Assembly: GCA_010015805.1 (NCBI GenBank)
Contig: ML978122.1
Coordinates: forward strand, 1,894,453-1,958,452
DNA from: Rhizodiscina lignyota
Taxonomy: Eukaryota > Ascomycota > Dothideomycetes > Aulographales > Rhizodiscinaceae
Direction of reading: 5' to 3'
Length of the DNA stretch: 64,000 bases
In this document: positions 1 to 11,695 of the stretch, one piece after another
Numbering within the stretch: position 1 is the first letter of the stretch
Layout: each line of letters starts with the position of its first letter
Made by a program: the position numbers and the translations under genes
The notes under the pieces: generated by a model
Told to the model about the DNA's origin: nothing
Database searches by the model: none
The model's input: only the letters and a program-made list of their open reading frames with translations

Positions 1-1605
1 CAAGTAGTTGAAAGTAGCGAGGTAAATGCTGAAGATGCCCATGGTCGCGATCGAAACGGCGATGCAAGGGACGATCCAGGGTACCGAAGACTGGTTGGTC
101 CAGGCGAACATGAACATTCCGATGGGCAGGAACAGCGACTGTGCGCTTGAGAAATAGAGACGCCCCTCCGGACACGTGAAATCCAGCTTCAAAGGCAGCT
201 TCGGGAAGGTACGGTTGAATTTGTCGCCCCAATGTCCTCGTATGGCCGCTTCTTCTTGGTACGTGGAGTACAAGGTAGCAATGAGAGAGCCGACACATAT
301 GGATGCGAATGTAGCTCCGGCCTGGGCGACGTCAAAGTGATGGTTGGTCGTAAACACGAGGGTGACTGCTGAGAAGAAGAGATACAGGACGGCCCAGGAG
401 AAGGAGACCCATAAGGAGAAGAAGAACACGACCGGTTCGGTGAGGAGAAGGTGGAATGGGCGGTAAAGAGATATGGAGATCATCTGCGCAATTGAGCCGC
501 GCTCCTCGTCACTCTTCACTTTCCACCTGACCCTCTGGCTAACTCTCTTCTCTCCGACTCCATTGCCGACAAGCATATCGAAGCCATAGTATCCAGCCTT
601 CTCACGCTCCTCGTACCATTTGTTCAACTTCTTCGCCTTCCGAGAGAGTAGTACCGATCCCCGAGTCTCTTGGAAGAGGAATGTCATGACAAGCATAAGG
701 GCGCCGTCCATGATGACTTGCATCCAGAATATCCAACGCCAGGTGGTTGAGCGGGCAATGAAACCGGCGCAGAGAGGCCCGAGTCCGGTTCCGAAGAGTG
801 CGGCGCCAGAGAAGAGTGCCATAGGGGTATTGCGGTCCTGTTATGTCAGTGAGCAGCGATAAGCAAGGTGCTAGGATAGGATTCTACGTGGGTGGGTGGG
901 TAGGTAGACATATAGAAGAGGATCACTTACATGTTTGTGATAGATATCAGAAACGCAGCCGCCCACCAGGGTAGAGAAGGTGCTACCTCCAACACCAACG
1001 AAGAAGCGAGCTGCGAGCATGCCTCCGAAAGACCTAGTCAGGGCACAACAAAGTTGGCAAATGAGGAATAGCATTCCGGTTGCGAGAAAGACGGGTCGGC
1101 GCCCGTTGAGCTCTGAGAAGGGTGCGAGGACCATCGGAGCTATACCGAAGCCTGTCGTGAAGGCGGTGATGCCAGTAAGACATGCTACACGGCTAACGTG
1201 GAAATAGTTCGTCAGCTGATCTATGCCAGGAGCGTATGAACCAGCTGTAAACGCCGTAAAGCAGGTAGCAACGCAGGACAGCCATATTATTGCACCTTTT
1301 CGGGCAGGAGACCACTCGAACGGATTGATGTATTTTGAGAGATCCGGCGCGTCTGGTGGAGGTGGCGCATCCGCTGTTGACGCGTTGAAGGATGAGGGAG
1401 CAGGCAGCTCGGTCTCAAAGGTGAGATAATGCCACACAATCTCTCCATATTCTCCCTCTCGAACAGATCTTGTCGAGTTTTTGGCAGAGCCAGGCGGTGT
1501 GAAGAAGTCGTCCTTTGACGGACTTATTGCCGCTTTATCACCGTACTCCTTGTCATTTATCATATCAGATACGGAGCGGACCAGCTCGACCTCGTGGCTC
1601 GCCAT
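1..1605 (-). CDS. MFS transporter, DHA1 (drug/polyamine) type, 3' end outside the window
   Basis: A proton antiporter of the plasma membrane, probably exporting drugs, polyamines or toxic metabolites. Exon 1 is 931-1605 (ATG at 1605). A 93-bp intron, 838-930 (GTAAGT donor, CAG acceptor), joins in phase 0 to exon 2 (837 down to 1), which stays open to the window edge. The 504 visible residues hold a soluble acidic N-terminus of about 90 residues, a first helix block (IIWLSCVATCFTAFTAGSYA), the loop motif NGRRPVF typical of MFS motif A, and further helices after the intron, including a FFFSLWVSFSWAVLYLFFS stretch. The long cytoplasmic loop with EREKAGYYGFDMLVG is typical of the Tpo/SVOP-like fungal DHA1 group. 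It is divergent from the peroxiredoxin gene across 1.6 kb. The substrate cannot be told from sequence. Confidence 0.88.
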
Positions 1606-3182
1606 TGTGTGCTCGGAAGATGAAATAATGAGTCTTCCATGAGGTGAAAGTGTAATTGGACATAGGTATTATAGATGAGTCGAAAGGGCGGAAGTTTGAT
1701 GCCTTGCGATCAACTGGGATCCGAAAGAAAAAGCAGCACCCCTACCTTGTGGAGCAGCGCATTTCACAAATGCACGGCTATGACGGAAACGAAGGTCGAG
1801 ATGTGTGGAGAAGAGCTTCGCGCCGGCATGGGCATTGGATCCGCGTCGGCGTGTGGCGTTCGGCTGGGCACACTACGAGGAATTAGAGCTTTTCCTACCC
1901 GCGCCCAATGGTGCTCGATCTGGAGCTATTAGGTATACATGTACAGCTCTCCAGTCAGATGTTAGTTGAGATTCCTCCATTCTCGGTTCAGTATGACTGG
2001 ATTTGTGAGCAGGTCGTGTTGAGTCGGCCGTATGGCCACTTCAAACGCAATTGTGATGTATCTTCTGGGTTGCAGATAGCCTGAAATTGCAGGTGATTAT
2101 TCGAGGATCGGATTATCTCCCTGAGATCTACGAGAGAAATCCGAGTGAGACGGATCGCGGAATAGCTGCACGTGGGTTGGGCGGAAATAACTTGGGCGTG
2201 GAATACCTCCTAAACACTGCTGGTGTTGCAATTGTGGAGGAAATGCCCGCCGTATAGCCGCCTTATTCCCCCCTTCTCCGCAGCTTTCGGCACGCCAACC
2301 GGTCGCCTTGCATCGGGAAAGCCGGGAGCGGTGACTTGGCGTCGTCCTATGCGGCTCTGCTTCTACATGAAGATTAGACATATCCATGTCCGATCAAAAA
2401 AAGATATCTGAGCTCCATGACTCTGAGATTACGAGTATGTTCGATGGTCCGTAATGCTCCGTACTTTCTTAGTAATTTCTGATCATTAGAGTTGGATTTG
2501 CATTAATATTATTTGGCGACCTGCTCTACCTACATATATGTTGTGGAATATGGAGCACAAAAGCAATGCTATGACGTCCCCATGTGGCATCAGCAGCATA
2601 GTCGCAAAAAGAAACAAGAGCAAAACTTGAAGAGGCCTGTGGCCAGCTTTACCTTTTATATAAAAGAGGAGTCCCCCAGAAGCCCGTCTGCGGCCGTCTG
2701 ACAAGCGGAAATCCCAATCTTTACATACGACTCCAGCCTCAAGGTCATCCTCGGAGAGCGCGTGAGAGTCAACACAGGCACCGAGAGCAACGCCGACAAC
2801 CATAGCAGAGGTGTCCCCGACAGCCGTAAATGCCAGCAATTGCCTGATTAGATATCAAAACCACTCTCACGCGATTTCGTACGAGTAGCTTACTGCGGGC
2901 GGTAAGAGTTTGCACGCGTTTGATTGGTGGGCAGAACTGAGCACGTCATTCTGCTGTGCCAATTGAGGAAGACCTAAGGTCACCCAAATGATGTGAGGCG
3001 CGCCGCAAATCGCGACGTCGCCGTCCATTCTACCTTGTGCTCTTCTAGACTTTATAATCAATTGACTGCCCCTCTTTCTCTCACTGTCTCTTCAATTTTA
3101 ATCGCATTCGAGACACAAATCTTGCCAGAACTACTCCAAACGCTACGAACACCACCGATCATTTAGCATAAAATCAAACACC
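1606..3182. other. Intergenic region between divergent MFS and peroxiredoxin genes
   Basis: About 1.6 kb with no gene I can support. The open frames here (96 and 117 residues on the minus strand, 85 on the plus strand) have no recognisable domain. A TATA-like stretch (tttatataaaag) lies at about 2655, too far from either start to be their obvious core promoter. The last 120 bp before the peroxiredoxin ATG are pyrimidine-rich, as is usual for fungal promoters and leaders. Confidence 0.6.
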
Positions 3183-3941
3183 ATGGGCTCAGAACCCCGC
3201 GCAGAACCTCTCCGTCTGGGCAGCATCGCCCCAGACTTTGATGCCGAGACCACAAAGGGCCCGATCAATTTCCACCAGTTTATCGGTGACGGCTGGGTTG
3301 TCCTTTTCTCCCACCCTGAGGACTTTACGCCGGTATGCACGACAGAACTGGGCGCGTTCGCGAAGCTCGAGCCGGAATTCAAAAAGCGAGGGGTCAAGTT
3401 GATTGGATTGAGCGCGAACACGATCGATAGTCACGGCAACTGGATCAAGGACATCAACGAGATCGCGCAAAGCGACCTGCAGTTCCCGATCATCGGCGAC
3501 AAGCAGAGGAAGGTGGCATATCTGTATGACATGTGAGTTGCGTCTTTCCATCTGACTACTGTGGTTGCGATGAGAAGAGTTACTGACTGATATGGCTGAA
3601 GGCTGGACCACCAAGACACCACCAACGTCGACAGCAAGGGCATCGCCTTCACCATCCGCTCCGTCTTCATCATTGACCCGAAGAAGGTCATCCGCACCAT
3701 CCTCTCCTACCCCGCCTCGACCGGCCGCAACAGCGCTGAGGTGCTGCGCATCGTCGACTCGTTGCAAACGGGCGACAAGTACAAGGTCACCACTCCGATC
3801 AACTGGCTGCCTGGTGATGATGTGATCGTGGCGCCGCCTGTCAAGACGGAGGATGCGAAGAAGATCTGGCCGGACATGAAGATTGTGAAGCCGTACCTAC
3901 GGTTCACGCCACTGCCCAAGGACAAGACGACGGCGGCGTAA
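3183..3941 (+). CDS. PRX1: 1-Cys peroxiredoxin (Prx6/PRX1 family)
   Basis: Reduces peroxides with one peroxidatic cysteine. Exon 1 is 3183-3532 and exon 2 is 3602-3941, separated by a 69-bp intron (GTGAGT donor, AAG acceptor); the spliced frame encodes 229 residues. The AhpC/TSA fold fills the N-terminal part, with the active-site block FTPVCTTE placing the catalytic Cys near residue 52. The C-terminal 1-Cys extension includes NWLPGDDVIV and ends KPYLRFTPLPKD, as in Prx6/PRX1 proteins. There is no obvious mitochondrial presequence before the conserved PRLGSIAPDF-like start (here LRLGSIAPDF), so a cytosolic enzyme is more likely than a matrix one. The ATG sits in a good context (accATGG). Length and motifs are complete and I see no lesions. 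Confidence 0.96.
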
Positions 3942-5165
3942 GCATACACCCGGCAAGGGGAAGAACATTCCCTTCACTGCTCAGTTGCGCGAGCGATAGG
4001 GTTTAAGGCTGAGATGATGTAAGTACCGGAAGATTTTGCGTCGGAAGCATCGACGAGCCGCTCCAGAAGGATTGCATTGAGATTATTTGGCATGAATTGC
4101 AAGGCGCGGAGTGGTGTGGATGTTTCCGTTTCAATGGCAAGCGAGCTGTATTTGCACATTATGCCGGTCAGCACAAATTTAAGCTTTGCCCCATGCGCTA
4201 CACGAAAATTGAAATTTGACGGCACCTGAACGCCCAGCGTGCTAGTCCGTCGAGTGGTGTTGCAGTGCGCCGTCTCTGTGACTTTGCGCGTGTGTGTCCG
4301 TGAAGCGTGGCGCGCTCCTTCAATGCCCGACTTTTCAGCCTTGCGACGAAAGCGGTGCTCCTCGGCGAGCTCTTTGTCGACGTCGTCAGTCCTTGCGTTG
4401 CGAGGAGCCCCTTGTTGTCCAAAATTGTGCCACGGTGAAGCGAGCCGTAACAAACGTATCGCGCGCCACATCCAGCAAGCGGGCGAGTAAAGAACGCGAG
4501 GGACGCGGGCGCCGGCCAATGCAGAGCGGCGCTGGCACGATCCGGGCATAGATTACAGGGCCTGCTGGCGTTATTTTCGCGCGCGGGACCTGTCAGCAGC
4601 GCTCGGCCCACTCGACGCCACGAACGTGAGCGCTGGAACCTCCACGACTCACACGTTCAACTCTGCGCCGAACGAAAGGAAAGGAGGAGAGGAGAGCGAG
4701 TACGCCGCACGGGAGTGGCTTCACAGCGTCTTCAGAACTGGTAAGTCCATCTCCACTTGTCCGTCTCTCACGCCTGTGCCGTTGCGCTCTTCGTCGTTCA
4801 TCCCTTGACCGCGACCTGCATCTGCTTGCATTGGACCCCGTGCAAGACATCTCGGAAAGCTCCCGCAACAGCAAACCTTCGAACGAGCTCGACCCGTCCA
4901 GTCTGGACGTCGAAGCAACCGCTGCGACCCGGAGCATGCAAGAGCTGAATGCGCCTCTCCGAAACCTGCCCTCGCCGTGCCGAAAGGGAAGCGAGGCCCT
5001 TTCGTCCAAAGCTGCTTTTGCGCGTGCGTCACTGGACATGAGCTTCCGCGCGAGGGATGAACGATCGAGCATCTTCTGCTAAGCCTTTCTGCCCGCTATA
5101 TACCGACTCGCCTTCACCTGCAATGACTCGCTTTTCCCATTCACTCTCGACCTTGTCAGCTGACC
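3942..5165. other. Intergenic region, probable promoter and leader of the kelch/BTB gene
   Basis: 1.2 kb between two plus-strand genes. No independent gene is supported; the overlapping frames on both strands (up to 191 residues) look like chance frames in balanced-composition DNA. A strong splice donor (ctgGTAAGT) lies at 4741. Acceptor-like sites lie at about 5158 (tcag) and 5178 (cctag), so at least part of 4.6-5.2 kb is probably transcribed as the spliced leader or first exon of the kelch/BTB gene. Confidence 0.5.
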
Positions 5166-8100
5166 ATGCTTCCCCTAGGCGTAATCGCGTATCAATCCGT
5201 GGGCCTCGAGCCTGCAACAGCCAAGGATCCATTCCAGTGGAGGACTAGGAGCCTCAAGCTTTCGACGAGGGGCAAGCCGAAGGACACGAAGGTGGACCGT
5301 GACCTAAACTTCTTCCAGAGACTGTCCCCCGCCGTCACCAACGCGGAACCATCAAGACGACCATCAGACCCTCCCGCCTTACCAGCTATTGCTCTTGGAT
5401 CGCCTTTTGAACTTTCTTCCATTCATAGAACTTCACCCTCTCCTTCTTCTACCGCTCCTTCTTCGCGACCAAGACATGTCCCCATCATTATAGACAGCTA
5501 TGCGCGTCTCCCCTCCTCGGAGAGTCCAAACTTATCCGCTGTCTCAACTCCCGTTGATAACCTCAACGCCTCTTTATACTTCGCTTCTCACGATCTCAAA
5601 CCAAGCGCTAGCTCAGCATCGCGCAACGGCTCTATCGACTCTGGCAAGGCCAAGCCCCGGCATGTTGAGATAAAGATTCCAGATTTTGTAACCCAAAGAC
5701 TATCAGATTCTTCACTTAGCACTCCAAGTGGTCGATCGAGCAATTCAACTAGCGTTTCTGCGCCTAGGACGCTCAATCCTTTGGACATGGCGCGGCAGAC
5801 GCCGAACACGAGTCGCACGAATACCTTAGACTCGACCACTTCGGAGCCTTCGGCAGCGCAGTTATACCCTGAACAGTCAAAAAATGGCACATATCTTGCG
5901 AGCGCCAACAGCAGTCAGTCTAGCTTGTATCGCCCTGCGCCAGAGGCTGGCAATGAGAACCAGCCTGCTAGTGCTACAGCCCGGACACCGGGCTCCGCAG
6001 TAAATTCAGCTGGCCCGTCGCCTGCGATACAGCAGACAGCCGGACTCAATTCTTCACCAACTTCCAACAGTGGACGGTCTGGATTGGTATGCAATGTGTA
6101 CCGAACGACTGGACGAGAGCCACGGCCACTCGTCGGAGCGACAACGACGATTGTGGGGGACAAACTCTACGTGTTTGGTGGCAGAAGACTAACAAGGACA
6201 CGACCGCAACTCACGTCGGATCTGTATGAGCTCGATCTTATTCGGCGGCATTGGACGAAACTCGACACCAAGGGTGATGTACCACCGCCACGCTACTTTC
6301 ACAGTGTCTGCCCACTGGGAGACACGAAGCTGGTCTGCTATGGAGGCATGTCGCCAGCTATCTTGCCTTCCGGCCAACCAACCTTACCAAATCAACCTCT
6401 GAACCCACAGGACCCACAGCCAGAAGTTGTGGTCATGTCCGACATTCACATTTATGACATTCCTTCTAATACTTGGATGAGCATTCCAACACAGGATTCG
6501 CCTCAGGGCCGATACGCTCACTGCGCAGCGATCCTGCCTTCCTCAGCTGTCTTTGCTTCGGCTAATGCTCCACTTTCCGCGATTCATCACAATCAATCAA
6601 CGCCCGCGAATCCAAATCAGGGCCAGCTTGGCGTGTCCTTGGATGGGAATGGCGGCGCTGAGATGATAGTCGTAGGAGGTCAAGATAGTGCGAATCACTA
6701 TATTGAACAGATAAGCGTATTCAACCTACGCAGTCTGAAGTGGACGCAAACAAGCACCCTTGGTCGAAGTTGTGGCGCATATAGGAGCATTGTGGCTCCC
6801 TTGAGCCCAATAAATGCAGCGCAGCTGGGCAAGAAGAGTGGCAAAGAGCCTGAAGGATCTTTAGAAGGGCAATCACCCACGATAAACCCTTCAGCGGGCT
6901 GGTCGATGCTCATCTACTCCAATTACAATTTCCTTGACGTAAAACTCGAGCTTCAAATACGCGATCCCGATGGCACTCTTTCCGAAAAGACAATGCAAGG
7001 TACTTTCACGCCACCTGGTTTGCGCTTCCCGAATGGCGGTGTCATCAACGGACACTTTGTCGTTTGCGGTACATTCCTCACGTCCTCAAAACAAGAATAC
7101 GCTCTCTGGGCACTTGATTTGAAGACCCTGACATGGAGTCGCATCGATACCGGCCCAAGCAATTTCAGCCAAGGAAGCTGGAATCGCGGCGTATTATGGT
7201 CACGACGGAATACTTTCGTCATCTTGGGCAACCGAAAGAGAAGCCTCGTTGAAGACTACAACCATCGCAGGATTAACTTCACCAATGTTGCAATCGTCGA
7301 GTTGGAGAGCTTCGGCTTGTATGACAACCCGCGAAAAGTGACGCCAGCGTCGAGTTTTCAGTCCGGCAGCAGTCCGTTACGGAATCTGCCGCTACCGGTC
7401 TCGTTGAATGCAAGACTGAGCTCTTCTACACCAGCAGGAAGACAGTTGAGCAAAGCGGCGGAAGAGTTGGGAACGTCTGCTCTAGCATTAACGGAACTGG
7501 CCGACATGGATTTCCTCGCAATGGGCGGGGAAAGGATCCCAGTCAATTCACACGTGATAGCAAGAAGATGGGGGCCATATTTCAACCAAGTGTATCGCGA
7601 AGGCATTGCTTCTGCAACAGGAGAGGGTGCCGAAACCGCGACACTAAGGCCCAGCGTCACAAGCGGATCAGGGTCGGGGTCGATGGGCGTGTATCCGAGC
7701 CGCAATTCGAGCATCACCATCACGCCCAGTGTGCGTACAGGGTATTCGGGCAACTCAGGCGGTAGTACGCTCGTCGATCGATCAAATTCCATCTCCAGTG
7801 GTGCAACAATTGGAAGCAATGGCTCGCCCAGCCTTGCGAGATCAGGATCGGGCTCTACAGCGACACCGGCGGGGTCAATCGACACCACAATCCTGGAGCC
7901 CCCTGATGCGAGAACTCCCAGCAACCCATCGAACCGCCCGAGAACATTGTTCTTGCCGCACACGCATCAGACGCTTCAAGCTCTGGTTAACTACCTGTAT
8001 ACTTCTTCGCTGCCACCTCCAAACAGCCAGCTCTGCACTCCGCAAATATTGTGCTCGCTCCTCCAGCTCGCAAGACCGTACCGCGTCGACGGTCTCCTTG

Positions 8101-8768
8101 AAGCAATCATCGAGCGCCTCCACTCTGCCCTAGACGGACGCAACACAGCCGCAATCTTCAACGCCGCTGCTATGGCTGCCGGCGGCGGCGATGGTGTCGC
8201 ATTCTTCGGGGCCAGCGGAAGGCTTTCTGGCGCCCTTGAAGTACCTGTTGACGGCGAAGCCGATAGATCAAGACAGGGCAGCAACGCAATGGGGACGCTT
8301 AACGAGACCCCAACCGAAGCCTTGTCAGGAACCACGATGGCTCCCGCCGCCGGTAGACCGGGCAGTCGTGGTCTCCCGCTGTCCAGGATCAACACTGATC
8401 TCTCGAACCCGAGTGTTCAGAACGGCCGTGCCAGTGCGGCAAGCACGTCTGCTAGTGCGTCGGGCACGGAGGACGAGCTTAGCAGTGCGGCGAGCGAAAG
8501 CGCGAGTGCGAGTGAGCTTAGCGGTGCGCTGACTGGGTCTGGTGAGGAAACGAAGGGCGTCGTTTGGAATGGGGAGCTGAGTGCTGTGATTGGGCTTCAG
8601 AAGAGAGGCCTCAGGGGATTGATGGAGGGTAGAAGATTGAGAGAGCTTGGAGGAAGGGAGTTGATGACTCGCGAGGGTGTGGCTGGTGCTGGTGCTGGTG
8701 CTGGTGGCACGACCGGTGGCGGAGGCGGAAGTGTGGATGCAGGACGTGTCGGGTTGGGAATTGTTTGA
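5166..8768 (+). CDS. Kelch-repeat protein with C-terminal BTB-like module (Ral2-like)
   Basis: A 1200-residue protein, read as one open frame from the ATG at 5166. Residues 1-300 are Ser/Pro/Thr-rich and probably disordered. Kelch blades follow from about 318 (VGATTTIVGDKLYVFGG, then YFHSVCPLGDTKLVCYGG, later MIVVGGQDSANHYI) to about 700. A BTB-like first half (GGERIPVNSHVIARRWGPYF) lies near 785, and its second half (HQTLQALVNYLYTSSLPPP) near 935, separated by about 130 low-complexity residues. The tail is Ser- and Gly/Ala-rich. This layout recalls fission-yeast Ral2, a kelch protein needed to activate Ras1; the homology is inferred from architecture only. An alternative first exon, 4626-4740, spliced to 5179 keeps the frame and would replace the first four residues by 38 others. 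Confidence 0.85.
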   Translation: MLPLGVIAYQSVGLEPATAKDPFQWRTRSLKLSTRGKPKDTKVDRDLNFFQRLSPAVTNAEPSRRPSDPPALPAIALGSPFELSSIHRTSPSPSSTAPSSRPRHVPIIIDSYARLPSSESPNLSAVSTPVDNLNASLYFASHDLKPSASSASRNGSIDSGKAKPRHVEIKIPDFVTQRLSDSSLSTPSGRSSNSTSVSAPRTLNPLDMARQTPNTSRTNTLDSTTSEPSAAQLYPEQSKNGTYLASANSSQSSLYRPAPEAGNENQPASATARTPGSAVNSAGPSPAIQQTAGLNSSPTSNSGRSGLVCNVYRTTGREPRPLVGATTTIVGDKLYVFGGRRLTRTRPQLTSDLYELDLIRRHWTKLDTKGDVPPPRYFHSVCPLGDTKLVCYGGMSPAILPSGQPTLPNQPLNPQDPQPEVVVMSDIHIYDIPSNTWMSIPTQDSPQGRYAHCAAILPSSAVFASANAPLSAIHHNQSTPANPNQGQLGVSLDGNGGAEMIVVGGQDSANHYIEQISVFNLRSLKWTQTSTLGRSCGAYRSIVAPLSPINAAQLGKKSGKEPEGSLEGQSPTINPSAGWSMLIYSNYNFLDVKLELQIRDPDGTLSEKTMQGTFTPPGLRFPNGGVINGHFVVCGTFLTSSKQEYALWALDLKTLTWSRIDTGPSNFSQGSWNRGVLWSRRNTFVILGNRKRSLVEDYNHRRINFTNVAIVELESFGLYDNPRKVTPASSFQSGSSPLRNLPLPVSLNARLSSSTPAGRQLSKAAEELGTSALALTELADMDFLAMGGERIPVNSHVIARRWGPYFNQVYREGIASATGEGAETATLRPSVTSGSGSGSMGVYPSRNSSITITPSVRTGYSGNSGGSTLVDRSNSISSGATIGSNGSPSLARSGSGSTATPAGSIDTTILEPPDARTPSNPSNRPRTLFLPHTHQTLQALVNYLYTSSLPPPNSQLCTPQILCSLLQLARPYRVDGLLEAIIERLHSALDGRNTAAIFNAAAMAAGGGDGVAFFGASGRLSGALEVPVDGEADRSRQGSNAMGTLNETPTEALSGTTMAPAAGRPGSRGLPLSRINTDLSNPSVQNGRASAASTSASASGTEDELSSAASESASASELSGALTGSGEETKGVVWNGELSAVIGLQKRGLRGLMEGRRLRELGGRELMTREGVAGAGAGAGGTTGGGGGSVDAGRVGLGIV

Positions 8769-9371
8769 GTTTGAGCTCATGTGGCATGGACGACGTAAGG
8801 AAATGAGGATATGCGGAGCAGCGGGTATTTTGCATTTCAGGTTTGGCGGTTTGGCGTTTCCCCCCTTTTAACCCTTATGTAGCGGGCAGTTTTCCACGGC
8901 TATTCTCCTTCGATATTTAGTTAGGAGTGTGTCTGCGTATTCCCGTCTGCGAGCGGCGCAAAGCAAAGCAAATCCGGTGCATGGAAAACTCAAGTCGCAT
9001 GGCTAGGCGGAAGTGGCGTAATGGGCAAAGTCTGTTGGTTTGTCGATTATGGATGAGAGTGTTTTTTTTATAGGTAAATTGCCTAGGTAGGATCGAGAGA
9101 AAGAAATCCTGTGACAGCTTTGTATCCCTTCGCGATTATAGAAGCATTCAATTCATCAGCCTCTAAAGAGGAAGGCCAAATCAAAAGCAGATCGAAGCAA
9201 ATGCTCTTAGATGACCGCCATATCTGCGTCTACTGATACAACATCTGAACATGCCCGTACTCTCCCTTCCAGCAACGCCATACAAATACCATGTGCCAAT
9301 TTAGAAGCCCCTTGAAATAAGTCGTAACCATAATAGTACACGCAAGGTATCATCAGAACGGGGAAAGGTCC
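8769..9371. other. Intergenic region between convergent genes
   Basis: About 600 bp holding the two 3' untranslated regions of the kelch/BTB gene and the sugar-porter gene. A short T-run (gttttttttata, about 9061) and AT-rich patches could serve 3'-end formation. I see no further feature. Confidence 0.55.
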
Positions 9372-10979
9372 TCAGTCCACTCTTCTCTCCCTTCCCCAAA
9401 CTTCATCGGCATTCTTCTTCCCTCTAGTCTCAGGCAGCCACCAGCCAACAAACAAGAAGAAAAAGAGTGCAACCCCGGCAAAGATATAGTAGACTCTGCC
9501 ACCACCCAGCCAAGAATTAACCATAGGGAAGAACTGCGCAACCACAAACGTCGCTATCCAGTTTGCTGCAAGTGCCCAGCTTTGCAATGCGCTTACTGCC
9601 TCTGGGCCGACAAGTTCAGGAGGTAGGAGGAAAGGAACAGGTCCGAGACCAAGGCCAAAGGAAGCGACGAAGCAGATGACAGCCACAGCAGAGAGCACTT
9701 TAATGCCTTTTCCGATACCGATAGCTAGGATCAGACTCGAGACGCCCATGCCAAAGATGCTCTGCAATATACAAGTCTTCCGGCCCACACGATCTACGAG
9801 CGTAGCGGCGATGGCAGTGACGATGATGTTCAAAGCGGAGACGGCGAGATTGAGGGTTGCGGAGTTGGATTCGAGGAGGTTGGCGAGCAGAGTTACACCG
9901 TACATGATGATACTGTTGATGCCGGTGAGTTGTTGAGCAAGCATGACAGCGATTACGGCGACAACAGCGCGGTTATACAACGGGTCCCGGACGACTCCCC
10001 ACATGCTGACTGATTCGTTTGGGGATTCTTTCTTCGTCGGTGTGGATGGGAGGTCGTTAGCTGGGTGATTCTCGCTGCCGAGTAGTGTTTCCTCTTCTTC
10101 GGCGAACTGTTCGCGCGACTCGACGCCCCATTCGCTAATCTCCTCTTCGATATCAAACTTATCTCCCCTGATCTTCCTCAATGTCTTCTTAGCCTTCCCC
10201 GGATGTCCTCTATCTGCCATCCATTTGGGACTCTCGCACGCAAACAGAAGCCCTACTGTCTGCACCGCACCAATCGCGCCACCAGCACCCAGGACAATTC
10301 GCCAAAACTGACCATGGCTCAAAAAGAAGCCGAGCAGCTGCGCGATCAGGATGCCCACGTTCACCATGATTTGCGTGAAACTGCCAAAGAAGCCCCTCTC
10401 CGCTGGCGGCGCCACTTCGCTCACGTATATCGGCACCACGACCACTGCTGCGCCTGCGCCCAAGCCTGAGATGAAGCGTCCGACTGTCATCACTCCAATG
10501 TTGGATGCCAGCGCCTCAAACGCTGGACCCGCGATGAAGAAGGCGGTTGTAGATTGCATTGTGCGCAGGCGGCCGAATTTCGCGGACAGTGGGCCGGCGA
10601 CGAGAGCACCGACGAGGCCACCGGCTGTGAAGATGGAACTGACGAGACCAATTTCGGTGGGATTCATGGGTATGCATTGTGGTAGGGAGAGGGAAGGCTT
10701 GGAGTCGAAGATGGATTTGCGTTTGCAGGTGATGACATCTTGTGGGGTGTTCAGTTCAGCCTAGTTCAGCATTAGTACTAAGGATAGGGAATAAGGGAAT
10801 GAGGGTTCACATACCAGATGGAATCCAAAGAGTAAAGGCCCAATGGTGGTTGTGAAGAGGAGGAACATGAAATACCATGTCAGGTCCTTGACCCACGTTC
10901 TGGGGTCCATGTTCGCGGGCTCACGGAAGGTGGGCTTAGACTCAATGTCAGAACCATCTACCGTTCCATAGAGAGACAT
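9372..10979 (-). CDS. Sugar-porter family MFS transporter (YBR241C/VPS73-like)
   Basis: A 12-helix carrier of the sugar porter family, probably moving a hexose or related polyol. Exon 1 is 10815-10979 and exon 2 is 9372-10760. The 54-bp intron contains a perfect branch site (tactaat) and the spliced protein has 517 residues. Family marks are present in order: GPLLFGFHLAELN in helix 1, the CESPKW variant of PESPRW, QQLTGINSIIMYG in helix 7, DRVGRKT, and the closing LPETRGK. The PPELVGPEAVSALQSWALAANW block in helix 10 resembles the yeast YBR241C/Vps73 branch, which sits in vacuolar or internal membranes; this assignment is inference. The start was set at 10979 (aaaATGTC); the seven codons before it would need a TTG start. 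It is divergent from the HET gene. Confidence 0.92.
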
Positions 10980-11695
10980 TTTGACAGCTTTAGGAATCAA
11001 AGGTCGCGAAGAAATTGAGATATAGACTTGAAACGAACGAGGCGTATATAACTACATACCTTCTTCCTCTGAGGACGAAGCCGTTGACATCAGAGAGGCG
11101 ATTGTGCAAGCGGGATCTTCGTCACATACGCGCAATCTGAAATTCAGCATCAGAGAAGCATATTGGGATCGTGGAGTGGTGACTGGGCGCTTGCGTATAG
11201 CTTGTCGGAGGTCGGCGATGGCCAGCAAGGTCGAGGGCGGAGGTGTGGTGCGGGCAACCATTTCTAAAGAATGTGCAAAATGGGACACAGCGGACTTTTG
11301 TGAAGCAAGTGCTTTTACTTCGACCTTCAAGGCCCCATCCTCACGCATTCCTGGTTGTTATATTCTCTGGCTTTAGCACTGATGATTCCCTTTAAAATTA
11401 AGAGAGAATTCTGTAGCTCTGATAGGCTCCATACTACGATTGTCCACAGGATGAGCTCAAATCATTTCATTGGTTCCGCTAATGAAGCATGTAGCAAGGC
11501 TGAGCAATCTCATCGATATGTAAGTGCCTGTTGCGATTGTAAGGGGAGACTACCTTCCCTCTACAACTATCCATATGCCTTTCTCAAGGTGGCGGATTTG
11601 GCGATATAGTCCATCATAGAACCGGACGTTCGTACAGCCCATGGTGCTCGAATTCTCTGCGTCTCAAGCAGATATTCTGCATATCAGCGCAAATC
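10980..11695. other. Divergent promoter region, sugar porter / HET gene
   Basis: About 716 bp between two divergent starts. TATA-like sequence (gcgtatataact) occurs near 11043, on the side of the sugar-porter gene. The short open frames (98 and 90 residues) overlap each other on opposite strands and show no domain. Confidence 0.5.

Noticed and set aside
3189-3767. 192-residue minus-strand frame over the peroxiredoxin gene
   Set aside because: It is a shadow of the well-supported plus-strand gene; no domain is seen.
7358-7963. 201-residue minus-strand frame inside the kelch/BTB gene
   Set aside because: It lies opposite a low-complexity Ser/Gly-rich coding stretch, which often gives open antisense frames.
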